Of a stretch of DNA of 64,000 bases, positions 35,472 to 47,770 are shown piece after piece; the stretch's first letter is position 1, and each line of letters begins with the position of its first letter. The notes beneath the pieces are model-generated. The model was not told the DNA's origin. It saw only the letters and a program-made list of their open reading frames with translations, and made no database searches. Origin of the DNA: Enoplosus armatus (Eukaryota > Chordata > Actinopteri > Centrarchiformes > Enoplosidae); NCBI RefSeq assembly GCF_043641665.1, contig NC_092187.1:1309501-1373500 (forward strand), written 5' to 3'. Made by a program: the position numbers and the translations under genes.

Positions 35472-35711
35472 ATGCAGTACTTTACAGATCATGTGGATGA
35501 CCTGAGGAGGCTGGTGTTTGATGAGGTGTTTGAGGACCCAACACCATTTGTTGAGGAGTTGAAGAAATTCCCCTCCCCTGTCACCTTGTCATCCCAGTAC
35601 GAGAGACCCTCAAAGGAGGCAGTGGTTGCTTCAGTCAGGGGCTGGACATACCAACCAGCCGGATCAGGAAGCTCCTGGCGTTTCCGGAGGACACCACGAC
35701 ACACGGGATGA
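35472..35711 (+). CDS. Unidentified ORF, possible exon
   Basis: After acceptor-like TTTTCAAACAG (about 35446-35456) an open frame contains YFTDHVDDLRRLVFDEVFED then PTPFVEELKKFPSPV. This has the look of real coding sequence (amphipathic, acidic, normal composition, no low complexity). I do not recognise the domain. The C-terminal part becomes Arg/Ser-rich, may be out of frame, and stops at 35711. It is close to several transposons, so origin in a DNA transposon or a multi-copy gene is likely. No function is proposed. Confidence 0.35.
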   Translation: MQYFTDHVDDLRRLVFDEVFEDPTPFVEELKKFPSPVTLSSQYERPSKEAVVASVRGWTYQPAGSGSSWRFRRTPRHTG

Positions 35712-35880
35712 CTATCCTAACCTTCCTTCCCTAAATGGCCCCGGCACCAGCTGACAAAGCTGCGATAGGCCAGGTGCCGGTAACGCCTGTATGGAAAACA
35801 GTTGCTGTGCATATCTACAGACTCACTTGGCTCCGGCAGTCTACCCACTATATATTCATGCATATAAGTACGTAAGTGAG

Positions 35881-36062
35881 CTCACTTATGTAGCGCTTTT
35901 CAACGTCCGCGGTTCCCAAAGCGCTTTACAGCTTTAAGTCTCATTCACACATTCACGCACCAGCGGCGACTGAGCTGCCATGCAAGGCGCTGGCCTGCAT
36001 TGGGAGCAACTTTCAGTGTCTTGCGGGGACACTTCGACATGACGGAGATCGAACCCCCAACC
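35881..36062 (-). mobile_element. tRNA-derived SINE, 3' portion (copy 1)
   Basis: On the minus strand, GGGTTCGATCTCC (B box) is followed by GTCATGTCGAAGTGTCC, CAAGACACTGAA, AAAGCGCTTTGGGAACCGCG and AAAAGCGCTACATAAGTGAG. The same order occurs in the fuller copy at 37471-37672. The head upstream of the B box is missing, replaced by a TA microsatellite at 36079-36123. Confidence 0.75.
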
Positions 36063-36074
36063 CAGTGTAAGTAA

Positions 36075-36078
<4 letters not shown>

Positions 36079-36123
<45 letters not shown>
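36079..36123. repeat. TA microsatellite
   Basis: Pure (TA)n of about 45 bp directly abutting the truncated SINE. Confidence 0.9.
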
Positions 36124-36128
<5 letters not shown>

Positions 36129-36789
36129 TTTTTATTTTTTACATTTGCTAAAAATAAAAGTATTTTGAGGAAAACATTTATTTCCTATGTCTTCATTAGT
36201 TCTGTGGGTCCTGTGGTATAACGAAACCTTAGTGTTCTGATTTTATTTTACACAGCTGTATCTCAGTACATGTAATAAGAACGTACTCTTCTTCTGTTCT
36301 ACGCCTCAAAGGTCCATAGTCAAGCCCTGTAAATGTTGTGGATGTTCTGCAGGGTGTAGGGATTCAAATGGTGTACCATGGGACTCGTAGGAGGGACTGG
36401 AACCTGGTTCATTCGCCTCTCTACCTTAAAAAGGAAAACAAGACACTGATTTAGAAGAAATACTGTTTTATAATAATAAAAAATAAAGAAATGACTCAAG
36501 AGGCAACATCACTGCATGTGTTTCACAGTCAAACGTTTACTTAAAATGAAATATCACAGGAGATAATAGAAAACATCGGGGGATTACACAACGCTAGGTG
36601 TGTGCTACTGTTGGTGTTTTCAGGTAGTATGTCAACAGACATATAGTTGTCACCGTGATGTAGAGAACTTACAGTTCTAACGTTACATCGGAAATATAAG
36701 ACAGCTACAAAATGAAAACGTATCCCAGTCTTGGTTGCGAAAGTGGTTCGTTCCCATCGTTTTGTCCTGCCTGTGTGTCTCGGCTCCAA
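36124..36789. other. Unannotated sequence
   Basis: Nothing recognised. Confidence 0.5.
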
Positions 36790-37062
36790 GAGTTACAGCT
36801 GAACCGGGGGGCCATCGTTACCGTTGCAGCAGCAGTGTTTTCAGCTGCTCTGGTTGCGAGGGGCGTGACATTTCCAACCCATGCGCTAAGCGGTGGACCA
36901 ATCAGAGCAGACTGGGCTTTCGGGAAGGGGTGCCTTAGCGATGTACAGTATGAGAAAAAAGAATGTGTTTTTGGAACATTAACGTATGTAAACCTTTTCT
37001 AGTAGTAACTTTAAATACAAGTACGAACCTGAAAAGGAGCATAATATGGCCTCTTTAAATGT
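36790..37062 (+). repeat. Fish MITE-like repeat, family A copy 2
   Basis: CCAATCAGAGCAGACTGGGC, ATGTAAACCTTTTCTAGTAG, ACAAGTACGAACCTGAAAAG and GAGCATAATATGGCCTCTTT occur in the same order as in the copy at 7195-7480. The copy keeps the end AAAGAGGCCATATTATGCTC (minus). Confidence 0.6.
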
Positions 37063-37470
37063 TGACGTGTTGCTTTTCCTGTATGGCTACCATGTGCAAG
37101 CTCACACTTTCATTCTCTCCCCCTCCCCTTTAGTTGTACAGCAGGATCACTTCAATAAATAAGAAATACACAAAGGGCATGTTGAGCACGGTGCGCCTAG
37201 TTATGAATTTGAGTTCAATAAAAATTGAGGAAGAGTACTGGTGTTGCAAGTACTGATACGGATAAGCAGTACCAGTATCAAAATAAATAATCGTAAAAAT
37301 TAAAAACGAAAACAATTCAGAACCACAATTAAATAAAATCCAGCAAATAGAAGTGCAGATAATGACATAGAATGAAATACTCAACGTACAATAAAATAAG
37401 GTGAAAACAGTAAAATAACACCCAAATTGATAAGATGCTAATGATATGTATCCCTATTCCTGAGTTAATG

Positions 37471-37672
37471 CATGGGCGGGATGGTGGCGCAGTGGTTAGC
37501 ACTGTCGCACGGGAGGTAAAGCTGGTTAGAGCGGGTTGGGTGTTCGATCCCTGGCTGCCTCTGTCATGTCGAAGTGTGCTTGAGCAAGACACTGAACCCT
37601 AAGTTGTTCCCTTTGGGAACCGTGAAGGTTGAAAGGCGCTATATAAGTGAGATCATTTACCATTTAATGTCT
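37471..37672 (+). mobile_element. tRNA-derived SINE with L2-like 3' end (copy 2)
   Basis: The head has an A box (TGGCGCAGTGGTTAGCA, 37485-37501) and a B box (GTTCGATCCC, 37542-37551), the internal RNA polymerase III promoter of tRNA-derived SINEs. The body GTCATGTCGAAGTGTGCTTG and CAAGACACTGAACCC is shared with the copy at 35881-36062. The 3' end AAAGGCGCTATATAAGTGAG closely resembles the terminal GCGCTATATAAATAAA of the L2 copies here. Flanking TTAATG hexamers could be a target-site duplication. It is not a functional tRNA: the cloverleaf after the B box does not close. Confidence 0.82.
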
Positions 37673-38248
37673 GTTATAATGTTAAAAAGGTTCAGCAAAA
37701 GTTAACATTTGGCACAATTTCAGTTATAATTCCAGCCTAAAAGTATAAAGATCAACTAGATGATTGCAGTTCTTATGTCAGACAAATGTTCAAAGCGGTT
37801 TTGAAATGAGTGACACATATTTACACACCAGTAACTACATAATTCACTGAAATGTTACCGCACCGTCTGAAAATTGAACACTTTCAAAACCAGTTGTTTG
37901 TCATGAGGTGGTCTGACTCAGCGTATGTAGGCTGCTGGGATAAGCCTGGCGACTATTTCAGTCGCTGCTGTCCTCCCCTTGCGCTGTCTGTGCGTAACTG
38001 TTTTCAAAGTCCCCATCGGTACATGAAGCAACAACACCAACAACCTCTGAGCCAGCAGCCTACGCACAGAAAAGGTTTTTGACAAAGATTTGGATCGTAG
38101 GTTGTTTTAACGGGTCCGGCGTAGGTAGGCTTCACCTCTAGGTCACCAGTGATCAAGTTATGTTGAGTTTTTTTTTAACAGTAAGGTGGCGTTGCTATGA
38201 AAACAGCAGTCCTTCCATTCATTTTGAATGAGGGTAGTGCGTTTAGGG
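37673..38248. other. Unannotated sequence
   Basis: No supported feature apart from the left target duplication of the hAT element at 38241-38248. Confidence 0.5.
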
Positions 38249-38991
38249 CATGGGTCACTAACAGGCGGACCGTGGTCCGAGTCTGGACCCAAACGCCGTC
38301 CTATACGGACCCGGACCTGTAATCAATAAATTATTAAGGGATTTTACATTTTGACGGGGCTTTTCTAGTCTTTGCGGCGCTGGTTTAGCGGCTCAAGAAA
38401 CTCACAGACCAATTGCATACGAGTTAAGCCAGCCCACGTGACGCTGCTCAGCCAATCAAATCTGTGCCTTCCAGGCGCTAAACAGATGATAAGACGAGTG
38501 AATGATACAGGGAGAGAAGACGGAGAGACGAGTGAGCGGGAGGGAGAGAAGACACATTATTTATTGTGAAATTGGTTGGGACTGTTAAGTCAAGATGTGA
38601 AACAGTTAACAAATAAAAAGGGAAACTCAAGCTGCTGCTACACTTTATTTTGTTTTTCTAAATTTTTCAAAAGCTATTTTATTTATTTTCTCTCTTTTAT
38701 TTTGAAATGCAGCCCTTCTTTTACTGAATGAGAGAAGAACATTATACACATCTACAGTATTATATATCTGTAGAGTTCAATGTTAAGTGACAATAAATCT
38801 TGTCAAAATGTTTCTTTATTTGATTTGACAGTCAGTTGTTGATCACAGGCAGACGTTGATACAACTGCTCGGCTACTTCAATATATATCACACTAAATCA
38901 CAACGCAGGTTAGACATTATGATGTTCCGGACCTTTGCTTGAGGACATTTTCTCTAACTGGACCTCTTCGAACTTTATTTGAATACCCCTG
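38249..38991. mobile_element. Non-autonomous hAT transposon
   Basis: The element is bounded by identical 8-bp direct repeats GTTTAGGG (38241-38248 and 38992-38999). Its ends, CATGGGTC on the left and CAGGGGTA on the right read inward, fit the hAT terminal pattern. At 743 bp with no transposase frame, it must have been mobilised in trans. The right part (GAGGTCCAGTTAGAGAAAAT on the minus strand) matches ends of fish hAT elements that I recognise. Confidence 0.85.
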
Positions 38992-38999
38992 GTTTAGGG

Positions 39000-39728
39000 G
39001 GTCCCGAAAAAAAAAAGCTGCGAAAAACTTGAGACGGATTCAACTTTTGGAGAAACGAAACCTGACGTCATGCCGCGGTGGCCAATCACGTAGGCCACCG
39101 GTCGGACCGGAAGACGCAAACGAGAAGAAGAACCTTGTTTACCTTTTGCCGAAAGTAAACTTTTACCAAATTGGATCTGTTGACGCGGACAGGCGATCAC
39201 TCGGGCCAGGGGTTAAAGTTCTTCTTCTTCTTCTCTTTTGTTGTTTTCGAGGCAAAGGGATTGTTGCCACCCTCTGGATTGGGGGTTAAAGTTAGTGTCA
39301 TTCCCACGCCGCCGCGCAACCCTGCGTTGAATGCAGCCTGAAAGTTGTAAAATCACATACAGTCTACATACGTCATTTACTACTATATGTGGCGTTTCCT
39401 TTGGCCTACACGGCTTGATCCGCTGCTGAGCTATACCGCAGCACTGCTGCAGCGTTCAGCATTTTGCACTCCTTTTAGAGCCGTAATGCTGTTTAAGATC
39501 AACCATTAATACAACCACGTCTCAGTGAGCATCTTGTGTTTATTGCAGTCCAACAACGCAGAGCCCGCTTTAATGTTACATTACCTCCACACTGGGAATT
39601 TATTAGAACATTTATCACCGGTAATGAATGCAAATAATTAAGGTAACTGGCAGTCTCGATGGATTTATCACTCAGTTATCATCAAACGGGAATAACTGGC
39701 TTAAGTAGCTCTGCATATCCGCATATAT

Positions 39729-39772
<44 letters not shown>

Positions 39773-40800
39773 TTAACTGGGTTTACACGTTTCCATTGCC
39801 AGGCTGATTGTTGATCCCTACATAAGCGATTATCTGTCATTATTTATTGTAATATCTGTTATATTGTTGACTAATGTTTTATGGTTCTCAGCACTTTCCC
39901 TTCCATAGAAATAACCCAATTTAAATTACCAGGTAAGTGTAGAAGTAGCATCTTTTTCTGGGCTTGGTGCCCTCTGGGACATTCAAAGGTGCGTCAGAGA
40001 AGCATCAAAATATCGCCACAATCCTCTGATCTCCTTTCTGATCCCTCTCGCCATCAGTGGATGAAATGGATGAATCATTCAGTGTTAGATTTGGGTCAGA
40101 AGGAAAACATAAGATAGCGATGCTTCAAAAGAGTTGCTGGAGACTTCAGTGGTTCATCACTTATGAACACTGATGTTTGTAATATATTATTTATTCAGCA
40201 AACCCATTTCAAATGCAGCGTTGTTTACAGTGTTTCTTCACAAGCGCTTCAAAAATATGACGAGCTTCAGGCGCTTCAGGCTAGAAAAGGCATTTCATCG
40301 CGGCGTTGCGAGTTTTTCGTTCGACAGTAAGAAGCGATTCAGACACAAAGAGCTTCAGTGGGCTCGGCCGGGGGGTTACCTGGCATCCTGCATTAGAGTA
40401 GAAACAGTACGCTGTGCTGAGGATGAGGATGAGGAAACAGGCCGATTCTGGCTTCAGACCATACATGACTGAACTAGGTTTGCCCTTGATCCTAAATCTT
40501 CTTGTGACGCTCCATTACTTCCCTTATTGTTTTGTTTTTTTTAGTTTAAGTATATAACTCGTGCTTCCCACCATAATACGATTTTTTTTGTCTAAGGTTA
40601 TAGTGAAACATTTGGGCGGTTCAGTTGAGTTAGTGTCATTTTACTTTTCTTCTTATAGTAACGGTTTAAAATCGTATTAAAACCTGACTTTAATCATATA
40701 ACACCTACTCTGTGATAATACATTTAAACATGTATACAATTGACAGCAAAAGCTGAGTTATACTGATTATAGCCATGACCATTTCTTTTCAGTAATTTGG
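39000..40800. other. Unannotated; promoter-like cluster and CA microsatellite
   Basis: At 39063-39110 a TGACGTCA palindrome, a CCAAT box (39082-39086) and an ACCGGAAG ETS-type site lie within 50 bp. A (CA)n tract spans about 39730-39770. Open frames at 38939-39289 and 40173-40472 have no recognisable domain. Confidence 0.35.
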
Positions 40801-40816
40801 GGACATCACATACTGT

Positions 40817-40990
40817 TATAACAAGATGTTTTCCATGTTTTAACAAGATATTTTCACGTTATAACAAGACATTTTCACGTTATTCGGACATACAAACTTA
40901 TCACATTATAGCAAGAGACTTTTCTTGTTATAACAATATACTATTTACCACGTTTTAACATGAAATGTTACACGTTATAACGTGATAACT
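40817..40990. repeat. Degenerate TTATAACAAGA tandem array
   Basis: The motif (A/G)TTATAACAAGA and its variants, often followed by TTTTCACG, recurs about seven times at roughly 22-30 bp spacing on both strands (for example CTTGTTATAAC near 40927 and ACGTTATAACGTGATAAC near 40974). It is partly palindromic and dispersed-repeat-like. Confidence 0.6.
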
Positions 40991-43900
40991 TGTGGGGAGA
41001 GTGGACACACTGAGGAATGTGGCTCATTTACACAGTTTGATTTAAGTTCTGCTTCGTGCTTGAGACATGGCTAGAAGGTGGAGGATATTGTGATAAGGTC
41101 GAGGATACTGTGATAAGTATGCGTACACTAAGAGGGATTTTAAAATGCATGGGGATGTACCGAAAGAAGCATGGGTCTGACCTGTAGCGTCATTTCTCAT
41201 TGATCAGCTGGAGGGGCACAGAAGGTATACAATAAATTATCACCAATTGGGATTTGTTGTGTAGGGGGGGGGGTACCTCACTGGGTCTGTCCAGTACCAC
41301 AAGCACAAACACACTCACTCACACTCACTTCTGTACTTGTTCTAACCCGAACAGCAGCGTTTGTTGTTTGTTCAGACACTTGCAATGTCTGTCCTCTCTC
41401 AGTGGTGGAAGCAAACTGACTTTCAACACCAGAGGATGCGTGAAGAATGTTTATGTTTTTAACATTTCCTATTTTTTTCCCACAAGGCGTATAGGATGAA
41501 GCATTGTGTGTTAATGTGTGGCTGATTTTTTTAAATCAATTGTTATAGAATCTTTCATACACTGATCAGAGGCCACAGTTTTCTTCAAGAGAGTGCCGCT
41601 TCAGCAGTATACAGCATATAGATGATCACCGGCACTGACTAACTTTCTTCGTGAGGTTTATTATACATATTATATCAATGTTTCTTAAAGCACATTGCGT
41701 GCAGCACCGTAACGCAAACACACGAGACCCCCGCAACACAGTCAGAACAGGCAAATTTCAAACGAAATTCAACAGACCACTGTAGAACACTGGACACAGA
41801 TTATGGAGTTAATTGTACATTTTAAACTGTTGGAGCTTTTTTTAACATTACAAACTATAAACTCGTCGTTTTTTCAAAGCCGCGAAATATTTTGAAACCT
41901 CAATCGTTTACGTCCATGTTTGCTGGCTCTCGCTGTAGTTGCCTTCTTTGGGTCATTGCCCGGCTCGTCGCGGCCACCGCCTGACCATCAGTGGAATGGC
42001 TGGAATCTGACGGAAGGATATTGAATGTTTGCCACAAGAAACAAACTAAATGGGGGCCCGCTCGTAAATACACTGCTCCATAGTGCTACTCTGTAGGGTA
42101 CCTGTATTGATGGAATCCACAAAGATTTATTTGAATAGTGTGTTGACGTAGCCACAAGAAGTGACTTTACGTTGTGAGAATAACGTAACTACCAATAGCT
42201 TTATTACTTAAACTGTAGCTATGATACATCGATAGTTCTACACACTGGTTCATTTTGAAGGGTTAGGGCAGTCCTTACATCCAGCGGCAATGCGACTCTC
42301 TCTGGCGTCCTTGGTGTGCTCAAGGGTCAGCATGATGTTGTAACCATACCCGATAAAAGATGTAAAAAAGGGAAAAACAAAACAAAAAAAAAAAAAGAAG
42401 CACCTCATTTCTTGCCTCTCGAGCTACAGCTGCTGGAGCAGAGCGAGGCAGAACTGGCGGCGGACGCGGTCGCATTGTAATTACCTCTAATTACCTCGTC
42501 TAAAAACAGACACATATCACATATCCGCACACAGGCAGATAGATTTGTATTCTACAGCGTGTAATCACGCTGCAGATATCATAGGTTTTTTGGTATGAAA
42601 ACGCCATGATGATAAAGAGTCCTAACAATTCGTTTTTCTCTCGTCTTTTCTTCTCCTTATGCCCCCCCCCCCCCCCCCCTTCACTTAGATCTATTGAAAG
42701 ACATGTGGTACCTGTTTTGAATGCCATGATTTCATATTGAGATGAGTACAATGTAAAATGATTGTCTCACTCCCTGTGTGTGTTTGTGTGTGTGTGTGTG
42801 TGGGGGGCGCAAACAAATAGCCTCACAAGAGCATGTAACAAAGAATAAAAACACACGTGTGACTCTTGTGTATGTGCAACGTCTCTTCTTTTTCTTATTC
42901 CTGTCACTCAGACAAATGCAAACACACTCAGGCGCAGACACTGCAAGAAAACGCACGCTGATGAAAACTCAAGTCCACACTTGCATGGGTGCAAGTACAC
43001 GAACTTGAACATTCTTTACAAATGGTTCTGGTAAATCAGCCTATATTGCACATCATAATACTATTCTGCATTTTGCTGCCTTAGAACTTCCTCCAGGCTG
43101 CGGATTTGACTGTTGACACTGTGGTTTATTTACCATAAAGGCTATGGTCGCGATGCGGTCGATTTTACAGATCACTGCCTGAACTCAGAAATGTATAATT
43201 AACAAGAAAAGTATGCATGCATGTGCCTATACGGATAAATGTAGATGTCTGAGTCAGGAATACACACACAAGCATGCACAAACATAAGCTAATGACATAT
43301 AATCATAAACACAAAGCGTAGACATACACTCACTCACACACACACACACACACACACCTTGCAAAAATAATCAAACCAGAGTTTTGAAGTCATCTCAACC
43401 TGGGGCTGTTGCCTTGGCAACCTTGTTGTTGTGGAAGAAAATGCCTGACAAGAATCCAGAAACGGGGTGGAAAATCACTCAGAGCAAAAATCAATGCAAC
43501 ATCTATGGTCGTGCATTAAAGCGACGCCATTATACAAGAAAACATTTCTGGTGTTCAGTGTGAAATTAGCGCTGAGAATTAGGGAAATAATTGAGATCCA
43601 GCGGATCAGCATTCTTGGAGAGTGTGTCGTATTTGTTGTGAGAGAAAACAGTTTTGGGTAGTTTTAACTGAAAATTGACAAAAATATGTAAATCTGCGAT
43701 GCCGGTCAACAAACTCAAATCTGCAGTGACTGTCAAGAATAAGCAAGGATGATTCTGACTAGGTGACATTCAAAAATATGAATATGTTTTTTTCTCCCTA
43801 AAATCAGCAACACACTGTGTTTAAAGTTTCATGGATGGTAACTGATACTCTTTCCTGTTTGTCTGATGTGTAAAACACTCAGTACTGTGATGTAGAGATC

Positions 43901-46558
43901 AGGTCATGTCAGGGGGTTATGACATCACAAATTCGGGTGGGACCAAAGCATGCAGCAGAGCGAAAATGTCAAATACTAAATTGCAGCACAAAAAAGGCTG
44001 TTTTTATTTCACGCCATAATACTGTTTCAGAAATGTTTAAACACTGGCATGAATTTATGTTTCATTGTGCAGAGGGCAGACAAATATGAGCTAAAGCTAA
44101 AAAAAAAAAAAAACATTAAAAACTCATTAAAGCAAGGAGCAGGAGTCACTTTGTTGGCATTTCAGAGTAAAAAAAACGGAATTAAACATCGTTATAAAAG
44201 GTGCACAGCTGTTCTGTCAGAATTATTGGTCTACAGCTGGAAAAAAAAAAAGTTCAAAACAAAACACAGAGCAAAAAGGAATAATTGAAAATTAAAGAAA
44301 ATAAATAACCAAATTGAATTCATATATGCTGTTTGATAAAAAACAGACGCATCAAATGTATAATGAATGTTGTTCCACGGCCTGCAGTCTTCTGTTGCAA
44401 AATGAAAACTTGCAATGAAAAGCACATCTAAAGATATTCAAGCCAATTTAAGACTTCTGCTAGTGTTGCGCGCATAAGGAGACATTTTATTTGGGTTTTT
44501 CGAACACAAATCTCGATTTTTGGAAATAAATGGAAATAATTAGACAATCTACGCAGTTCGTGACATTTAATTAGCCCCACCTTCTCAGTCTACTAGAGTC
44601 TTTTTTATTGGCATTTCATTTTAGCGGTATCTTTGGATTTACCAATAACGCTGTGTAGCGTTACCACTGTCAAAGAGTTAATCCAGTAAATAACAGAAGG
44701 TGCAGTTGGACAGGAGGAGTACAAGAAAGGTACATTAATCAATTCTGCATTCACATCACCTTCACACAGGCGATATATATGTGATGTAAATATTATGGCA
44801 AATGTGCAAGCAAACAATTCATGGGGAGATCAACACGAGGAGTTGTTTTTATGCTATAAAATGCACAAAATGCAAAAGCAATGGGTGGAAATGTATGATA
44901 TTATTATTGTTGACGCGGAAATTTGTGGGCATCAGAAACATCCTCTTTCTCCCCAGCATGATAAAAGCACAATTTATCCAGTTTGCACGACTGATAGTGT
45001 ACAAAATACAGCAAACCCTTGCTGATATCTGTTGGGTCCGGGCTACGGGGACGATGGCACTCAGGGATGTTTTTTTTTCAGGAAAACGTACATTTAATGA
45101 ATGTTTGTCAGCCTGAAAGGAAAGGTGGCCGCGTTCTATTTATAGACTCATTTCAATGCAATGCGTTTATCACGCGGTGACTGTGAATATCTTAACAGAC
45201 CTCTGAGGTCATCTACATATTCTGTTGGGTTGCTTTCTGTGATCTCCACAGATTTTTACTATGTCACAACTGGTAACATTCACATTGATAATCCCAAAGG
45301 CTATCTGGTCTATCTGAAACTTTTCTGTTGCAACATTTGTCACAGCTATATGTGTTCCTTCTGCTGTTTTCCCATTCCCTCTTCCGCCCTCTCTAGCTCT
45401 GCCCAGCTGTGCTACATCTTGATTGCTGAATGCGGTGCACCTGGAATGAAGTCTTGACTTAGTGTCTTGGTTGTTTGTATGTCTTGTTAATAAATCCCAT
45501 GGCTTTGGTTGTTTTAATGTTGTTCGCTCTGTGGTTGATTGGGGTCAGTGGTGGATGTGTGTGTTTGCCCCGCAAGGGACACCTAAGGGAGGGGCGTGAC
45601 ACATGTGAAAGGGCCCCACACAAAACCAAGGAAGCACACTGGGTTTGGTTATTGGCAAAAGGGTTGATATTTCTAGCACTGGTGTCAGGGATGTAGGCCT
45701 TTCTGGCCATTTCTGGTCACTACAACATCTATAAAGAGAGGCTTCGTGTTTACAATTCTGAAATAAATCAGGCTAGGCAAGCCTCTTTCATAATCAACTG
45801 GATATACGACCTCATTATTTATTCTTATTCTATGTTTCAGTGCAATACATACATATATATATACACATACATATACATTGTTATTGTATATATTTTTTTA
45901 CTTTTATTTTTCACTTAAATATTGTAAATGTGTATATTTTTATTTTCTATTTCTTATTTTTATATTTTGTACATACTTTTAGCTCTACATTTATGCTACT
46001 TTCTACTCTTGAATGGGAGCACCGGCACTGTACACCCCCCCGGGGATCAATAAAGAATTTCTGATTCTGATTCTGAATATCAACAATTTGCGTGCCTTGC
46101 TAACCACCATTGAGAAGCTAATAACTGATTCCCCACACGATAACCGCCTATTTCCTATCTCTCTGTGTGTAATGAGTTTGCATGTTTGTTTGTTTTTAAG
46201 TGAAAACGTCAAAAATATTGGCAATAAATCCCTCCACATAATATATCTCAACCTACAAGCTGCTCATTAAGGCCTAAAATAATGTGTACATTTTTCATAC
46301 CAAAAGTGAGGTGCAACTTAATATGGTGATCCTATGCTCCCCCTCCCTCATCGCCGTTAAGTCACATCCAGATAGTTTGATGGTGAGTTCAATGGAGGAA
46401 TAATAGTGTTCGGAAAGATGAGAGAAAACCAGAGTGAGACGGAACAGAGAAAGAGCATGTTGTGGGAGTTCCCTGCCTGTGCCTTGTTCTGATGGATGGC
46501 CTTTGCTGCAACCCTACCACTTTTAACACTCTGCTTTAAAGACCTGGTGTCTTGCATG

Positions 46559-46599
<41 letters not shown>

Positions 46600-47597
46600 T
46601 GAATTGTTTGAACTACTTCTTTAGTATTTTTGCAGAAAGCCAACTCAGCTTCTCCACACACACACACACAATCAGCTTGTCTTCTGTATACCTGCACTCT
46701 TCTTTAATATCATGACATTCAGGTAATATGACAGCCTCGCCAAAGCAGAGTGCCTGTACCTCAATATTCATCACACCGGGAGCTGCACAAGAGGCAGCAC
46801 TGAGTCCTCTCACCGTAAAAGCTGTATTTTTGCATCAGTACTAAGCCCAGAATTATTGTCAGCTCTGCTTTTGCGTGACTACATTTCTCTTTTTATACCA
46901 TTGTGCTGGTAGCTGCCACTAAAGCTGCGACGGAATCCCAACTCGGCGTTAGAGATGCAGGCATTTTTAGCACAGGAAGCCCCACTGGGAGCGTAAACTT
47001 TAACCCTGGCACAGCACTCACCCTAAAAGAAAAGAAAAAAGAAAAAGGGAGAGGGGGAAACAAAAAGATAGTTTCTTTCTGTCCCCTCTTCTCTTCTCCC
47101 TCCTGGAAACTTCTGCTGTGCTTCAGCAGGGAAATCCTTAAGTCTACACAACAGATGGCAGCGATTGCCTTTTCTCAGTTCCCACCCTCACCATGAGCTT
47201 GGTGTGTTTGTATGTGTGTTAGTCTGTTTACATGCGGGTGAAACATGGGGATGGAGGGCAGGAAAAAGCTGGCACCACATCCCATGAGGGACCGTGACAA
47301 GACATTGTGGGCCTCAGCGCAGGGCCCTCCCTCCAGTCTGTCCGTCTAGCACCCCACCTGCCTTGTCCGAGCGTCCATCTGCCCATCGCACGCGAGCCCA
47401 CTCCATCCAGCACTACGGCTTTAACAATAGATTCCACTGTTTTTAGCACTTTGGAACCACAATATTCTATTTTACACAAAGAAATGCGGGTTTGGAAAAC
47501 GGACAATTATAACTGAAATTGAACTTCTCCACAAATGGCTGAACATCAGGAAGAAGCGCTGTTGGCTCTCATCTGCCATGGTACTGTACAAAAAGTC
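40991..47597. other. Unannotated; microsatellites and one LINE tail
   Basis: No supported gene over about 6.6 kb. Low-complexity tracts include poly-C (42662-42679), GT (42780-42802), CA (43331-43357) and CA (46561-46597). At 46031-46078, GGGGATCAATAAAGAATTTC then a TCTGAT repeat is a typical LINE 3' terminus without body. A 45200-45690 stretch with AATAAA and GGTGTCAGGGATG is weakly LTR/leader-like. Confidence 0.35.
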
Positions 47598-47770
47598 AAA
47601 AACAGGACTTGATGTCATCCACTCGGGATATGGCATATCGCGTTTCACTTGGAAGCCGACCTCTTCTCTCATGACATCCAGGAAAAATTTCCATTTTTGG
47701 ACCGAAAGGAGACCACGACTTCAGCTGGGTCTTCTTCCCCATCAGTGTCAGAGTCTTCCTCCTCTGGGTT
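47598..47770 (-). pseudogene. piggyBac transposase fragment 2 (N-terminal)
   Basis: The minus strand reads an acidic segment NPEEEDSDTDGEEDPAEVVV, then SFRSKNGNFSW, a stop, and in another frame RYAISRVDDIKSCF. The last motif fits the start of the piggyBac DDE domain (TRYA..RV.DI...F). The acidic leader before it is usual for this family. Only about 58 codons survive, with a stop and frameshift. It is a different part of the protein from the fragment at 2737-2990, so the two are separate insertions. Confidence 0.55.

Noticed and set aside
37485..37551. Possible tRNA gene
   Set aside because: A and B boxes are present, but the sequence cannot fold into a full cloverleaf, and a near-identical body recurs at 35881-36062. 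It is a SINE head.
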